Positions 18,234-26,196 of a stretch of DNA of 64,000 nucleotides are shown here, piece after piece (the stretch's first letter is position 1; the number at the start of each line of letters is the position of its first letter). Location: positions 3,534,001 to 3,598,000 of the forward strand of contig NZ_CP139368.1 in NCBI RefSeq assembly GCF_034120055.1, written 5' to 3'. The stretch comes from Microbacterium rhizosphaerae (lineage in GTDB: Bacteria > Actinomycetota > Actinomycetes > Actinomycetales > Microbacteriaceae). Position numbers and translations under genes: made by a program. The notes under the pieces were generated by a model, which saw only the letters and a list, made by a program, of their open reading frames with translations, was not told where the DNA came from and ran no database searches.

Positions 18234-19526
18234 ATGACGAGTCCCGACTCTCCGCCGCAGCCGTCTCCCGGCAGACGCCCCTGGTGGCGCCGGCCGATCA
18301 CGATCGCGAGCGCGGTCGTGGTCGTGCTCCTCGTGGCCGGCGGTGTCACCGCGTTCGCGATCCTGCGCCCGTCCGCTGCGGCGGGGGCGGCCCGCACGTA
18401 CACCGTGACCACGGGCACGGTCGAGCAGACGGTGAGCGCGACGGGGACCCTGGAGCCGGCGAATCAGGCGAATCTCTCCTTCGCGTCGAGCGGCACGGTG
18501 CAGACCGTCGACGTCAAGGTCGGCGACACGGTCGCCGCGGGGCAGACGCTCGCCACCATCGACCCGGCCACCCTGCAGGCGGACGTCGATCTGGCGCAGG
18601 CCACGCTCGCGCAGGCGCAGGCGCAGGTCTCCGCGGCCTCGGGCTCGACCGCCGTCGCCGCCGCCGACGCGCAGCTCGCGTCCGCGCAGGCGAAGCTCAC
18701 CCTCGCGCAGTCGGCGCTGACAGGGGCGACCATGACCTCGCCCATCGCGGGGATCGTCGCATCCGTCAACCTGACGCCGGGCACGACCGAGAGCGGCTCG
18801 AGCGGATCGAGCTCGACCGGATCGACGGGTTCCACCGGGTCGGCGGGCGGCTCCGCGCGCGGCGGCACCGGCTCGACGGGCGGCGCGGGCTCCACGGGAT
18901 CCGCCGGCTCGACGGGCTCGAACAGCGCGCAGATCACCGTCATCTCGCCGACGGCGTGGGTCGTCGACGCCTCGGTCGGCAGCAGCGACCTCCCGTCTCT
19001 GAAGCCCGGGCTGCAGGCGCAGATCACGCCCACCGGCGCCCGGCAGACGCTCTTCGGCACCGTGCAGACGATCGGCATCGTCGCGACCTCGTCGGGCACC
19101 GGAGCGGCGACCTTCCCCGTGACAATCGCCGTGACGGGGGCGCAGAGCGGGCTGTACTCGGGCACGACGGCATCCGTCTCCATCGTCGTGAAGCAGCTCG
19201 ACAACGTGCTCGCCGTGCCGACTCTCGCGCTGAGCTCCGCGAACGGCAGGACGACGGTCACGGTCCGCAGGAACGGCAAGGACTCCAGCGTCCCGGTGAC
19301 CGTCGGCGCCGTCTACGGCGCCGAGACGCAGATCACCTCGGGCCTGCACTCGGGCGACGTCATCGTGCTGCCGAGCTTCATCGGCACCGGAACGACGGGC
19401 ACCACCGGCACGACCGGCCGCGGCTTCGGCGGCGGCGGGTTCGGAGGCGGAGGAGGATTCGGCGGAGGGGGATTCGGCGGGGGCGGCCAGGGCGGCGGCG
19501 GCGCCCGCACCGGAGGCAAAGGATGA
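18234..19526 (+). CDS. HlyD/MacA-type efflux adaptor, first copy
   Basis: A 430-residue membrane-fusion-type protein anchored by one N-terminal helix (about residues 20-45). The biotinyl-lipoyl halves are GTVQTVDVKVGDTVAAGQTLATID and MTSPIAGIVASVNLTPGT, separated by a short helical hairpin. A Ser/Thr/Gly-rich insert (about 185-230) precedes the beta-barrel domain. The C terminus is a Gly-Phe tract (GFGGGGFGGGGGFGG). AAAGG lies before the ATG. It is the first gene of the five-gene operon; its stop overlaps the ATPase start (ATGA). In a bacterium without an outer membrane such adaptors gate or present substrates outside the membrane. Confidence 0.9.
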   Translation: MTSPDSPPQPSPGRRPWWRRPITIASAVVVVLLVAGGVTAFAILRPSAAAGAARTYTVTTGTVEQTVSATGTLEPANQANLSFASSGTVQTVDVKVGDTVAAGQTLATIDPATLQADVDLAQATLAQAQAQVSAASGSTAVAAADAQLASAQAKLTLAQSALTGATMTSPIAGIVASVNLTPGTTESGSSGSSSTGSTGSTGSAGGSARGGTGSTGGAGSTGSAGSTGSNSAQITVISPTAWVVDASVGSSDLPSLKPGLQAQITPTGARQTLFGTVQTIGIVATSSGTGAATFPVTIAVTGAQSGLYSGTTASVSIVVKQLDNVLAVPTLALSSANGRTTVTVRRNGKDSSVPVTVGAVYGAETQITSGLHSGDVIVLPSFIGTGTTGTTGTTGRGFGGGGFGGGGGFGGGGFGGGGQGGGGARTGGKG

Positions 19527-20305
19527 GCAGCGACCCGTTCAGCAGTCTCCGCATCCCCGAACAGCCCGGGGCCGAGCCGGCCGACGGCGACCGGACGGAT
19601 GCCGGTCAGACCGACACCGATCACCCCATCATCGAGCTCAGCGGCGTGCGCAAGACCTACCTCGCGGGACAGTTGGCGGTCGACGCGCTGCGCGGCATCG
19701 ACCTCCGCGTCGACGTCGGGGACTACATCGCGGTCATGGGTCCGTCGGGCTCGGGGAAGTCGACCCTGATGCACATCCTGGGCTGCCTCGACGTGCCGAC
19801 CTCCGGGGTCTACCTGTTGTCCGGCGAGAACGTCGGAGCGCTCGGCGAGGCGCGACTGGCGCAGATCCGCAACCGCCGGATCGGGTTCGTGTTCCAGCAG
19901 TTCAACCTGCTGGCGTCGATGACCGCGCTGCGCAACGTCGAACTGCCGCTCGTCTACGCCGGCGTCGGCCGCGAAGACCGGCGTGCCCGCGCGGCCGCGG
20001 CGCTCGAGAGCGTCGGGCTCGGCAACCGCCTCGACCACCGCCCCGGCGAGCTGTCCGGCGGCCAGCAGCAGCGCGTCTCCGTCGCGCGCGCGCTCGTGAC
20101 CGAACCGAGCCTGCTCCTGGCCGACGAGCCGACCGGAAACCTCGACTCCGCCTCCACGGACGACATCCTCAGCCTGTTCGACGACCTGCACCGGCAGGGC
20201 CGGACGATCGTCGTCATCACGCACGAGCACGACGTCGCGGCGCGCGCCGCACGCACGATGCTCATCCGCGACGGCGAGCTCACTGCGGCGGAGGTGGCCG
20301 CATGA
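19523..20305 (+). CDS. ABC exporter ATPase, MacB/LolD-like
   Basis: A 260-residue ATPase with Walker A GPSGSGKS, Q-loop FVFQQFNLL, signature LSGGQQQRV, Walker B LLLADEPTGNLDS and the switch His in VVITHEHD. About 35 hydrophilic residues precede the conserved IIELSGVRKTY start. It couples by ATGA overlaps to both neighbours, the adaptor upstream and the permease downstream. It powers the FtsX-like permease, probably exporting a peptide, lipid or drug. Confidence 0.93.
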   Translation: MSSDPFSSLRIPEQPGAEPADGDRTDAGQTDTDHPIIELSGVRKTYLAGQLAVDALRGIDLRVDVGDYIAVMGPSGSGKSTLMHILGCLDVPTSGVYLLSGENVGALGEARLAQIRNRRIGFVFQQFNLLASMTALRNVELPLVYAGVGREDRRARAAAALESVGLGNRLDHRPGELSGGQQQRVSVARALVTEPSLLLADEPTGNLDSASTDDILSLFDDLHRQGRTIVVITHEHDVAARAARTMLIRDGELTAAEVAA

Positions 20306-21528
20306 ACTTCGGCGAGACCGTCCGCACGGCGCTCGACGCCATCCGCAGCCGTCGGCTGCGCTCCGCGCTGACCGTGCTCGGCATCCTGATCGGCATCGCA
20401 GCGGTCATGCTGACCGTCGGCCTCGGACAGGGCGCGCAGCAGAAGGTGACGGAGCAGATCAACTCGCTCGGCTCCAATCTGCTCGTCGTGACGCCGGGCA
20501 GCACGACCAGCACGACGGGCGTGCGCGGAGGCTTCGGCTCGGCGTCGTCGCTGACCTCCGCCGACGCGTCGCTCCTCGCCGACGCGAAGGTCGCACCCGA
20601 CATCGCGGCTGTCGCGCCGGTCTCGACGGGCCAGCAGGAAGTCGACGCCGGGGCGCAGAACTGGACGACATCGGTCGTGGGCACGACCCCGGCGTGGGAG
20701 CAGGTGCGGGCCAGGACCACGAGCCAAGGGCGCTTCTTCAGCACGCAGGAGCTCGACTCCGCGGCCCGCGTCGCAGTCATCGGGTCGACGACCGCGAGCG
20801 AGCTGTTCGGCGTCCGCAACCCCGTCGGTCAGACGGTCACGGTCGCTGGCGTGCCCTTCACGATCATCGGGATGCTGAACACGGCCGGCTCCACGATCGG
20901 CGGCGACCAGGACGACCAGCTCGTCGTCCCCGCCACCACGTGGGCCGCCGCGTTCTCATCGTCCGGCGGCGCGTCCGTCTCGTCGATCTATCTGCAAGCG
21001 GCCAGCCAGGACACGCTGTCGGCGGCCTACCAAGAGGCGTCGAACGCCCTGATGACCAGCCACGGGCAGTCGGCGGCGACGGCGGACTTCACCGTCAACA
21101 GCCAGGCGTCGCTCGTGCAGACCGCGACGGCGACGACGTCCATCCTGACGGTCCTCCTCGCCGGCATCGCCGCGATCTCCCTGCTCGTCGGCGGCATCGG
21201 CGTCATGAACATCATGCTGGTGTCGGTCACCGAGCGCGTGCGCGAGATCGGCCTGCGCAAGGCGCTCGGCGCGACGCCCCGGGCGATCCAGCGGCAGTTC
21301 CTCGTCGAGGCCAGCATGCTCGGGCTGGTGGGCGGCGTGATGGGCGTGCTCGTCGGCGTCGTCTTCGCGCTCATCCTCACACCCGTGATCGGCTTCCCGG
21401 TCGCGATCTCGATCCCCGCGGCGCTCGGCGCGCTCGTCGTGTCGCTCGGCATCGGCGTCGTCGCCGGCGTCTACCCCGCGCGGCGGGCCGCCAGGCTCGC
21501 CCCCATCGACGCGCTGCGCAGCGAGTGA
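20302..21528 (+). CDS. FtsX/MacB-like ABC permease
   Basis: A 408-residue permease with a MacB_PCD periplasmic-type domain between helix 1 (about residues 20-45) and three C-terminal helices (about 275-400). The C-terminal segment has the family motif GIGVMNIMLVSVTERVREIGLRKALGA and ends YPARRAARLAPIDALRSE, both typical of MacB-type permeases. It overlaps the ATPase gene by 4 bp. The substrate is not known. Confidence 0.93.
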   Translation: MNFGETVRTALDAIRSRRLRSALTVLGILIGIAAVMLTVGLGQGAQQKVTEQINSLGSNLLVVTPGSTTSTTGVRGGFGSASSLTSADASLLADAKVAPDIAAVAPVSTGQQEVDAGAQNWTTSVVGTTPAWEQVRARTTSQGRFFSTQELDSAARVAVIGSTTASELFGVRNPVGQTVTVAGVPFTIIGMLNTAGSTIGGDQDDQLVVPATTWAAAFSSSGGASVSSIYLQAASQDTLSAAYQEASNALMTSHGQSAATADFTVNSQASLVQTATATTSILTVLLAGIAAISLLVGGIGVMNIMLVSVTERVREIGLRKALGATPRAIQRQFLVEASMLGLVGGVMGVLVGVVFALILTPVIGFPVAISIPAALGALVVSLGIGVVAGVYPARRAARLAPIDALRSE

Positions 21529-21560
21529 CTGCGCTGCGATGACCTCCCAGGAGTGATGAC

Positions 21561-22481
21561 ATGAACACCCGCCGACTCGCCCTCGTGGCACTGGTCGTGG
21601 CTGCAGGCCTCGGACTCGCCGGCTGCGCCGCCGCCGGATCGCCCTCCCCCGCCGCGTCGGCCGCTCAGGGCCCGCGCGGCAACGGGTTCGGCGGCGGTCA
21701 GGGCGGACAGGGCCGCTTCCAGGGCGGCGCGTTCCCCGGCGCCGCCGGCCTGGTCGCCGCCGTCTCCGGGAGCACAGCGCAGGTGCAGAGCGCCACCCGC
21801 CAGACGGCCGTGAGCTGGACGCCGTCGACGGTCTTCACGAACCAGGTGCGTGCGGCATCCACCGATCTGACGACCGGCGACTGCGTCGTCGCGCGTCCCG
21901 CGCTCCGGTCGGGCACGGGCGCGAACGGCGGATCGGGGAGTTCGGGCAGCCCGGATTCCGGCGGTGCGCCGACGACGATCGCGGCGGCGACCATCGAGAT
22001 GTCCGCGCCGGTGGACGGCACCTGCGCCGCAGGCTTCGGCGGCAGCCGCACCGGCCAGCGCCCGAGCGGCGCGCCGACAGCGGCACCGGGCACGGGCAAC
22101 GCCAACGGCAACGGCTCCGGGCGCACTCCGCGCGGCTTCGGCGGCTTCGGGGCCGTCGGCACGATCACGTCGGTGTCCGACGGCTCGCTCGTCGTCGCCG
22201 AGAAGCGGGGCGGCTCGACGCAGAACGTGACCGTGACGTGGGGGTCGTCCACGATCTTCACGAAGCTGCAGGCCGGGTCGGCCTCCGACGTCGTCGTGGG
22301 CGTGTGCGTGCTCGCCCAGGGCAAGACCGATGACACCGGCGCACTCACCGCGAGGACGATCGCGGTGAGCCCCGCGGTCGACGGCACCTGCACGACCGGC
22401 TTCGGGGGGCGAGGCGCAGGCCAGGGGGGCCCCGGCGACGGCGCCACGCCCGGCACGGGCACAGGGGGAAGGAATGCCTGA
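21561..22481 (+). CDS. Gly-rich lipoprotein with two DUF5666-like repeats
   Basis: A 306-residue lipoprotein with signal peptide and lipobox LAGC (Cys at about residue 22). After a Gly/Gln-rich stretch it carries two related domains: about residues 62-160 (VAAVSGSTAQVQ...VFTNQ...DCVVARP...PVDGTC) and about 195-290 (VGTITSVSDGSLVV...IFTKL...VCVLAQG...PAVDGTC). Each ends in a PVDGTC-type motif followed by AGFGG or TGFGG, so the gene arose by internal duplication. The fold resembles DUF5666. It lies inside the export operon, and its last 8 bp overlap the second adaptor gene. The function is unknown. Confidence 0.75.
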   Translation: MNTRRLALVALVVAAGLGLAGCAAAGSPSPAASAAQGPRGNGFGGGQGGQGRFQGGAFPGAAGLVAAVSGSTAQVQSATRQTAVSWTPSTVFTNQVRAASTDLTTGDCVVARPALRSGTGANGGSGSSGSPDSGGAPTTIAAATIEMSAPVDGTCAAGFGGSRTGQRPSGAPTAAPGTGNANGNGSGRTPRGFGGFGAVGTITSVSDGSLVVAEKRGGSTQNVTVTWGSSTIFTKLQAGSASDVVVGVCVLAQGKTDDTGALTARTIAVSPAVDGTCTTGFGGRGAGQGGPGDGATPGTGTGGRNA

Positions 22482-24129
22482 CCTCGGACACTCGAAGCGG
22501 CCGTGGCTGATCGGCGGTGCCATCGCCGCCGTGATCGTCGCGGCCGGCGCGGGCATCACCGCGAGCGCCCTGGGGGGCGGCGGCGGGAGCGGGCAGCGCA
22601 CGGCCGTCGCCGACACCGGCACCGTCGAGCAGACGCTGACCCTCAGCGGCACGATCGCCCGCCCCAGCGAGGTCACCGCGTCGTTCCCGACCACCGGGAC
22701 CGTGACGGCCGTCTCGGTGTCGGTGGGCCAGACCGTCCCGGCGGGAACCCCGCTCGCGACGATGGATGCCGGTCCCCTGAACGCCGCGGTCCTCTCGGCG
22801 CAGGCGACGCTCGCGCAGGACGAGGAGACCCTCGCCCGCGACCAGACCACCACGGCGTCGACGGGCTCGACCGGGTCGTCCGGCTCGTCGAAGTCCACCG
22901 GCGCGTCGGCGTCGAGATCCGGCACAGGCACGACACAGGCGCTCGCCGAGCTCACGAGCACGCTCCACGCGGAGCAGACCGCGTGCGCGCCCGTGCTGAA
23001 GGCGGGCTCGGGGGCGAAGGCCGCCTCCGCAGGCTCCGGTACCGCCGCATCGGGAACGGCGGGGGCCGGGGGAACCGGGGATGCCGGCGGCGGCGGAGCA
23101 GCAGGGGATGCGACACCCGCGCCGACGGCATCCCCCACGGACACCCCGACGGCGACGCCCGCTCCGACGCCGAGCCCGTCGCCCTCCTCGGGGTCGACCG
23201 GCGGCTCCGGCGCCGTGACCGCGGCGCAGATCGCGGCGTGCCAGACGGCGATGGAAGCCGCCGATCGCGCGCTGCAGCAGGCGGGGGCGGTCGTGCAGAA
23301 GGCGCTCGCATCCGCCACCCAGGCGGCGACCTCCGCCGCCACCCTGGCAACCCGCAGCGGCAGCACCGGTGGCGGCTCCAGCGGCAGCGCGAGCGGCTCC
23401 AGCGCCGCGACGGCGTCCCGCGTCGCGGCGGACCAGGTCGCGATCCTCCAGGACCAGGCGGCCGTGACGCAGGCCCAGACCAACGCGGCGGGAGCCACCC
23501 TCACCGCGCCGATCGCCGGCACGGTCGCCCGCATCGACTACTCCCCCGGGCAGACCGCGACGTCGGGCGCCGGCATCGTCATCGTCGGCCCGGGTCCGGC
23601 CACCGTCACGGTGGAGGTGCCGCTCGCCGACATGCCGCTCGTCAAGGCGGGCCTCACGGCGACCGTCAGCCCCGCCGGGGCATCGGCATCCGCCGCCGGC
23701 ACCGTGGACAGCGTCGACCTCGTGCCGTCGTCAAGCTCGAGCACGACGCCCACCTACCCGGCCCGGGTCGTCGTGGCCACGCCGACGGCGTCCATGGCTC
23801 CGGGCTCGGGCGCGGTCGTGGTGATCGGCATCCGCACCGTCGGCGACGCCGTGCGCGTGCCCGCGTCGGCCCTGTCCGGGGTGACCTCCGGCAGCGGAAC
23901 GGTCACCGTGATCAGCGGCTCCGGGAGCACCGTCACCCGCGTGGCGGTCGGCGCGGTCGGCGGCGGCTGGGCGCAGATCACGAGCGGCCTGAAGGCAGGC
24001 CAGCAGGTGCTGATCGCCGACCCGTCGCTGCCGCTCCCGTCGAACAACACGACCGGCCGCATCGGGGCCGGTCTCGGGGGCGGCGGCTTCGGCGGCGGCG
24101 GGTTCGTCCGTCGCGCCACCGGCGGCTGA
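22474..24129 (+). CDS. HlyD/MacA-type efflux adaptor, second copy with long insert
   Basis: A 551-residue adaptor with an N-terminal helix (about 10-30). The lipoyl halves GTVTAVSVSVGQTVPAGTPLATMD (about 75-98) and LTAPIAGTVARIDYSPGQTA (about 338-358) are about 240 residues apart because of a large Ala/Ser/Thr/Pro-rich insert that includes two cysteines (TACAPVL and AACQTAM). The beta-barrel and membrane-proximal domains follow, and the tail again has a GLGGGGFGGGGF tract. It starts 8 bp before the lipoprotein stop. A perfect 22-bp hairpin terminator follows. Confidence 0.87.
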   Translation: MPDLGHSKRPWLIGGAIAAVIVAAGAGITASALGGGGGSGQRTAVADTGTVEQTLTLSGTIARPSEVTASFPTTGTVTAVSVSVGQTVPAGTPLATMDAGPLNAAVLSAQATLAQDEETLARDQTTTASTGSTGSSGSSKSTGASASRSGTGTTQALAELTSTLHAEQTACAPVLKAGSGAKAASAGSGTAASGTAGAGGTGDAGGGGAAGDATPAPTASPTDTPTATPAPTPSPSPSSGSTGGSGAVTAAQIAACQTAMEAADRALQQAGAVVQKALASATQAATSAATLATRSGSTGGGSSGSASGSSAATASRVAADQVAILQDQAAVTQAQTNAAGATLTAPIAGTVARIDYSPGQTATSGAGIVIVGPGPATVTVEVPLADMPLVKAGLTATVSPAGASASAAGTVDSVDLVPSSSSSTTPTYPARVVVATPTASMAPGSGAVVVIGIRTVGDAVRVPASALSGVTSGSGTVTVISGSGSTVTRVAVGAVGGGWAQITSGLKAGQQVLIADPSLPLPSNNTTGRIGAGLGGGGFGGGGFVRRATGG

Positions 24130-24145
24130 TCCGCCGGCGGAACGC

Positions 24146-24192
24146 CGACAGAGGGATGCCTCGGCACGGTGTGCCGAGGCATCCCTCTGTCG
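24146..24192. terminator. Perfect 22-bp stem terminator between convergent genes
   Basis: The arms 24146-24167 and 24171-24192 are perfectly complementary around a GGT loop. It lies 17 bp after the adaptor stop and 12 bp from the stop of the gene on the other strand, so it probably ends both transcripts. Confidence 0.8.
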
Positions 24193-24203
24193 TGACCGTG
24201 CGG

Positions 24204-24641
24204 TCAGCCCTGCTGGGCGCCCGCGGACGCCACCCGGACGGCCGACTCGTGCAGACTCTCGAGCGCACCCGCCCCCTTCAGACTCGCCCACCCCGCCGAG
24301 GACGCCTCGAGGGCGAAAGCGAGACCGAGGGCGTAGTCGATGTCGCCCTCATCGTCGCCGCGGTGCGGTGCGGGCGGCCACGGGAACGGCGGCCACCGGC
24401 GCGGCGGGCAGATGTCGTCGCCCGGCTCGAACGCGACATTCAGCACCTGTGCGTAGCCGGCGGCGCGCACGAGCTCGGCGCCGACGGCGGCGCCATACGC
24501 CATGGCGGGAGGCATGTGGACCTCCGCCTTCTCCACGGCGGAACGCTGGCGCAGACCGCCGCCGATTCCGCCGCCGACGATCTCCCAGATCTGCGGATAT
24601 CTCCGCGCGATGATCGCGATGATCGAACTGCTGAGCGCCAT
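24204..24641 (-). CDS. Uncharacterised 145-residue protein
   Basis: I do not recognise the family. The product begins MALSSSIIAIIARRYPQIWEIVGGG, continues with a Gly-rich turn, and has a central segment ICPPRRWPPFPWPPAPHRGDDEGD that is Pro/Trp-rich and then acidic, followed by an Ala-rich helical end. There is no signal peptide or clear membrane helix. The ATG at 24641 has a near-perfect AAGGAGG ribosome site 6 nt upstream, which is strong evidence that it is translated. A longer frame upstream is not supported. Its neighbours give no clue to function. Confidence 0.65.
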   Translation of the reverse strand: MALSSSIIAIIARRYPQIWEIVGGGIGGGLRQRSAVEKAEVHMPPAMAYGAAVGAELVRAAGYAQVLNVAFEPGDDICPPRRWPPFPWPPAPHRGDDEGDIDYALGLAFALEASSAGWASLKGAGALESLHESAVRVASAGAQQG

Positions 24642-24768
24642 CCTGTCCTCCTTCGACCCGCCGGTGCCGCGTGAGACGACCCCGGGCTGCCTCGGCGGCT
24701 CGCAGGTCACGGGTCGCCACAGCGAAGAGGCCGGCCGCGCATCGGCTGATACGCCCGAGCGGGCTCGT

Positions 24769-25134
24769 TCAGGGCATCTGGAAGGCGACGAGTCCGACGG
24801 TGTTCGACTCGGAGTCGCGGATGAACGCCTGCCACTCGTCGTGACCGGCGGGCCCGAGCGTGTCGTCCTCGTGGTGGAAGATCACGTGCGGGTGCGTCAC
24901 GACCTCGACGTCGCCGGGAAGGCGCTCCAGCGCCGCCTGGACGTTCTCGACATGAAGATAGATGAGGGATGACGGCGCCCCGCGATCGAGGAGCAGCCGT
25001 ACGCCCTCCAGGTCGAAGAACAGCAGCCCGGGCGGATCGAAACGCGCCGTCGGCTCAGCGCCGAGCAGCCGCCCGTAGAACGACGCAGCACGGTCGAGGT
25101 CCTCGGCGCGCTGCGCCACCTGAACGAGTCTCAT
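24769..25134 (-). CDS. VOC (glyoxalase/dioxygenase) superfamily protein
   Basis: A 121-residue single-module vicinal-oxygen-chelate protein. VQVAQRAEDLDRAASFYGRLLGAEPTARFDPPGLLFFDLEG is the typical N-terminal beta-alpha-beta module and YLHVENVQAALERL starts the second. The segment HDEWQAFIRDSESNTVGLVAF carries the usual final metal-site region. An AGGAGG ribosome site precedes the ATG. The family includes glyoxalases, resistance proteins and dioxygenases; the substrate cannot be told. Confidence 0.85.
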   Translation of the reverse strand: MRLVQVAQRAEDLDRAASFYGRLLGAEPTARFDPPGLLFFDLEGVRLLLDRGAPSSLIYLHVENVQAALERLPGDVEVVTHPHVIFHHEDDTLGPAGHDEWQAFIRDSESNTVGLVAFQMP

Positions 25135-25281
25135 TCCGCCGTGCCTCCTCCTGGAATCCTGCCGTCAGCCGGATTGTCGCAGACCAGACGCTCCGTGTCA
25201 CCGGCGGGCCTATCCTGTGGATGGATGGCGTCCTCCCGAATGCCCTCACCCCACGGCACACCTCACCCGAACGGAGCAGCC

Positions 25282-26139
25282 ATGGTCACGAGCGTTGCGC
25301 TCTCGAACGGGATGCGGATGCCTCAGATCGGCCTCGGCGTCTACCTCGTCACCGATGTGGAGGTGTGCGAGGCGAGCGTCGAGACCGCACTGAACGACGG
25401 CTACCGGCTCATCGACACGGCCGTCCTCTACCGCAACGAGCGCGCTGTCGGGCGCGGGATCCGGGCGTCGGGAGTGCCACGCGACGACATCCTCCTGACG
25501 ACGAAGATCTGGCCGTCCGACTACGGCTACGACAAGGCGCGCGCCGCCGTCGCCGGCTCGCTCGAGAGGCTCGACTGCGGCCCCATCGACCTGATGCTGC
25601 TCCACCAGTCCGTCGGCGACATCCTCGGTGCCTGGAAGGCGCTCGAGAAGGAGGTCGAGGAGGGGACGGTCCGCGCCATCGGCGTCAGCAACTTCCGGGT
25701 GCAGGACCTCGAACGGCTGCTGCCGAACGCCCGCATCACGCCCGTCGTCGACCAGGTCGAGCTTCATCCGCACTGGCAGCAGCCGGAGCTCCTCCCCTAC
25801 CTCGCGGCGCACGGCATCCAGCCCGAGGCCTGGTACCCCCTGGGCCACGGGTCGGCCAAGCTGCTCGCCGAGCCGGCGATCGCGAGCGCCGCCGCGGCGC
25901 ACGGCAGGTCGCCGGTGCAGGTCATCCTGCGCTGGCACGTGCAGCGGGGCATCGTCGCGATCCCCAAGTCGACGAACCCGGGCCACATCACAGCGAACCT
26001 CGACGTCTTCGACTTCGCGCTGACGGATGCAGAGATGGCCGGCATCGACGCCCTCGGGCGCGACCGCCCGATGTTCCGGGCGCCCCGCTGGATGCTCGCC
26101 GCCTCCGCACCCCTGATGAGAGCGCGCCCGCTTCCCTGA
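25282..26139 (+). CDS. Aldo/keto reductase (AKR family)
   Basis: A 285-residue NADPH-dependent oxidoreductase of the AKR5-like type related to 2,5-diketo-gluconate reductases. The catalytic tetrad is complete: Asp45 (LIDTAVLY), Tyr50, Lys75 (TTKIWPSD) and His108 (LMLLHQS). GVSNF and the coenzyme-binding IPKSTNPGHITANLDVF are also present. The ATG at 25282 begins the conserved N terminus (VALSNGMRMPQIGLGVYLV); the frame is open for 47 codons upstream without a plausible start. A 16-bp hairpin terminator follows 6 bp after the stop. Confidence 0.92.
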   Translation: MVTSVALSNGMRMPQIGLGVYLVTDVEVCEASVETALNDGYRLIDTAVLYRNERAVGRGIRASGVPRDDILLTTKIWPSDYGYDKARAAVAGSLERLDCGPIDLMLLHQSVGDILGAWKALEKEVEEGTVRAIGVSNFRVQDLERLLPNARITPVVDQVELHPHWQQPELLPYLAAHGIQPEAWYPLGHGSAKLLAEPAIASAAAAHGRSPVQVILRWHVQRGIVAIPKSTNPGHITANLDVFDFALTDAEMAGIDALGRDRPMFRAPRWMLAASAPLMRARPLP

Positions 26140-26145
26140 TCGACA

Positions 26146-26182
26146 ACGGCGGCTCGGCTCCCGCAAGGAGCCGAGCCGCCGT
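26146..26182. terminator. Hairpin terminator between convergent genes
   Basis: ACGGCGGCTCGGCTCC pairs perfectly with GGAGCCGAGCCGCCGT (16 bp) around a CGCAA loop, followed by CTTCT on the plus strand. It lies between the stop of the aldo/keto reductase and the stop of the phosphatase. Confidence 0.8.
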
Positions 26183-26196
26183 CTTCTGCCGATCGA

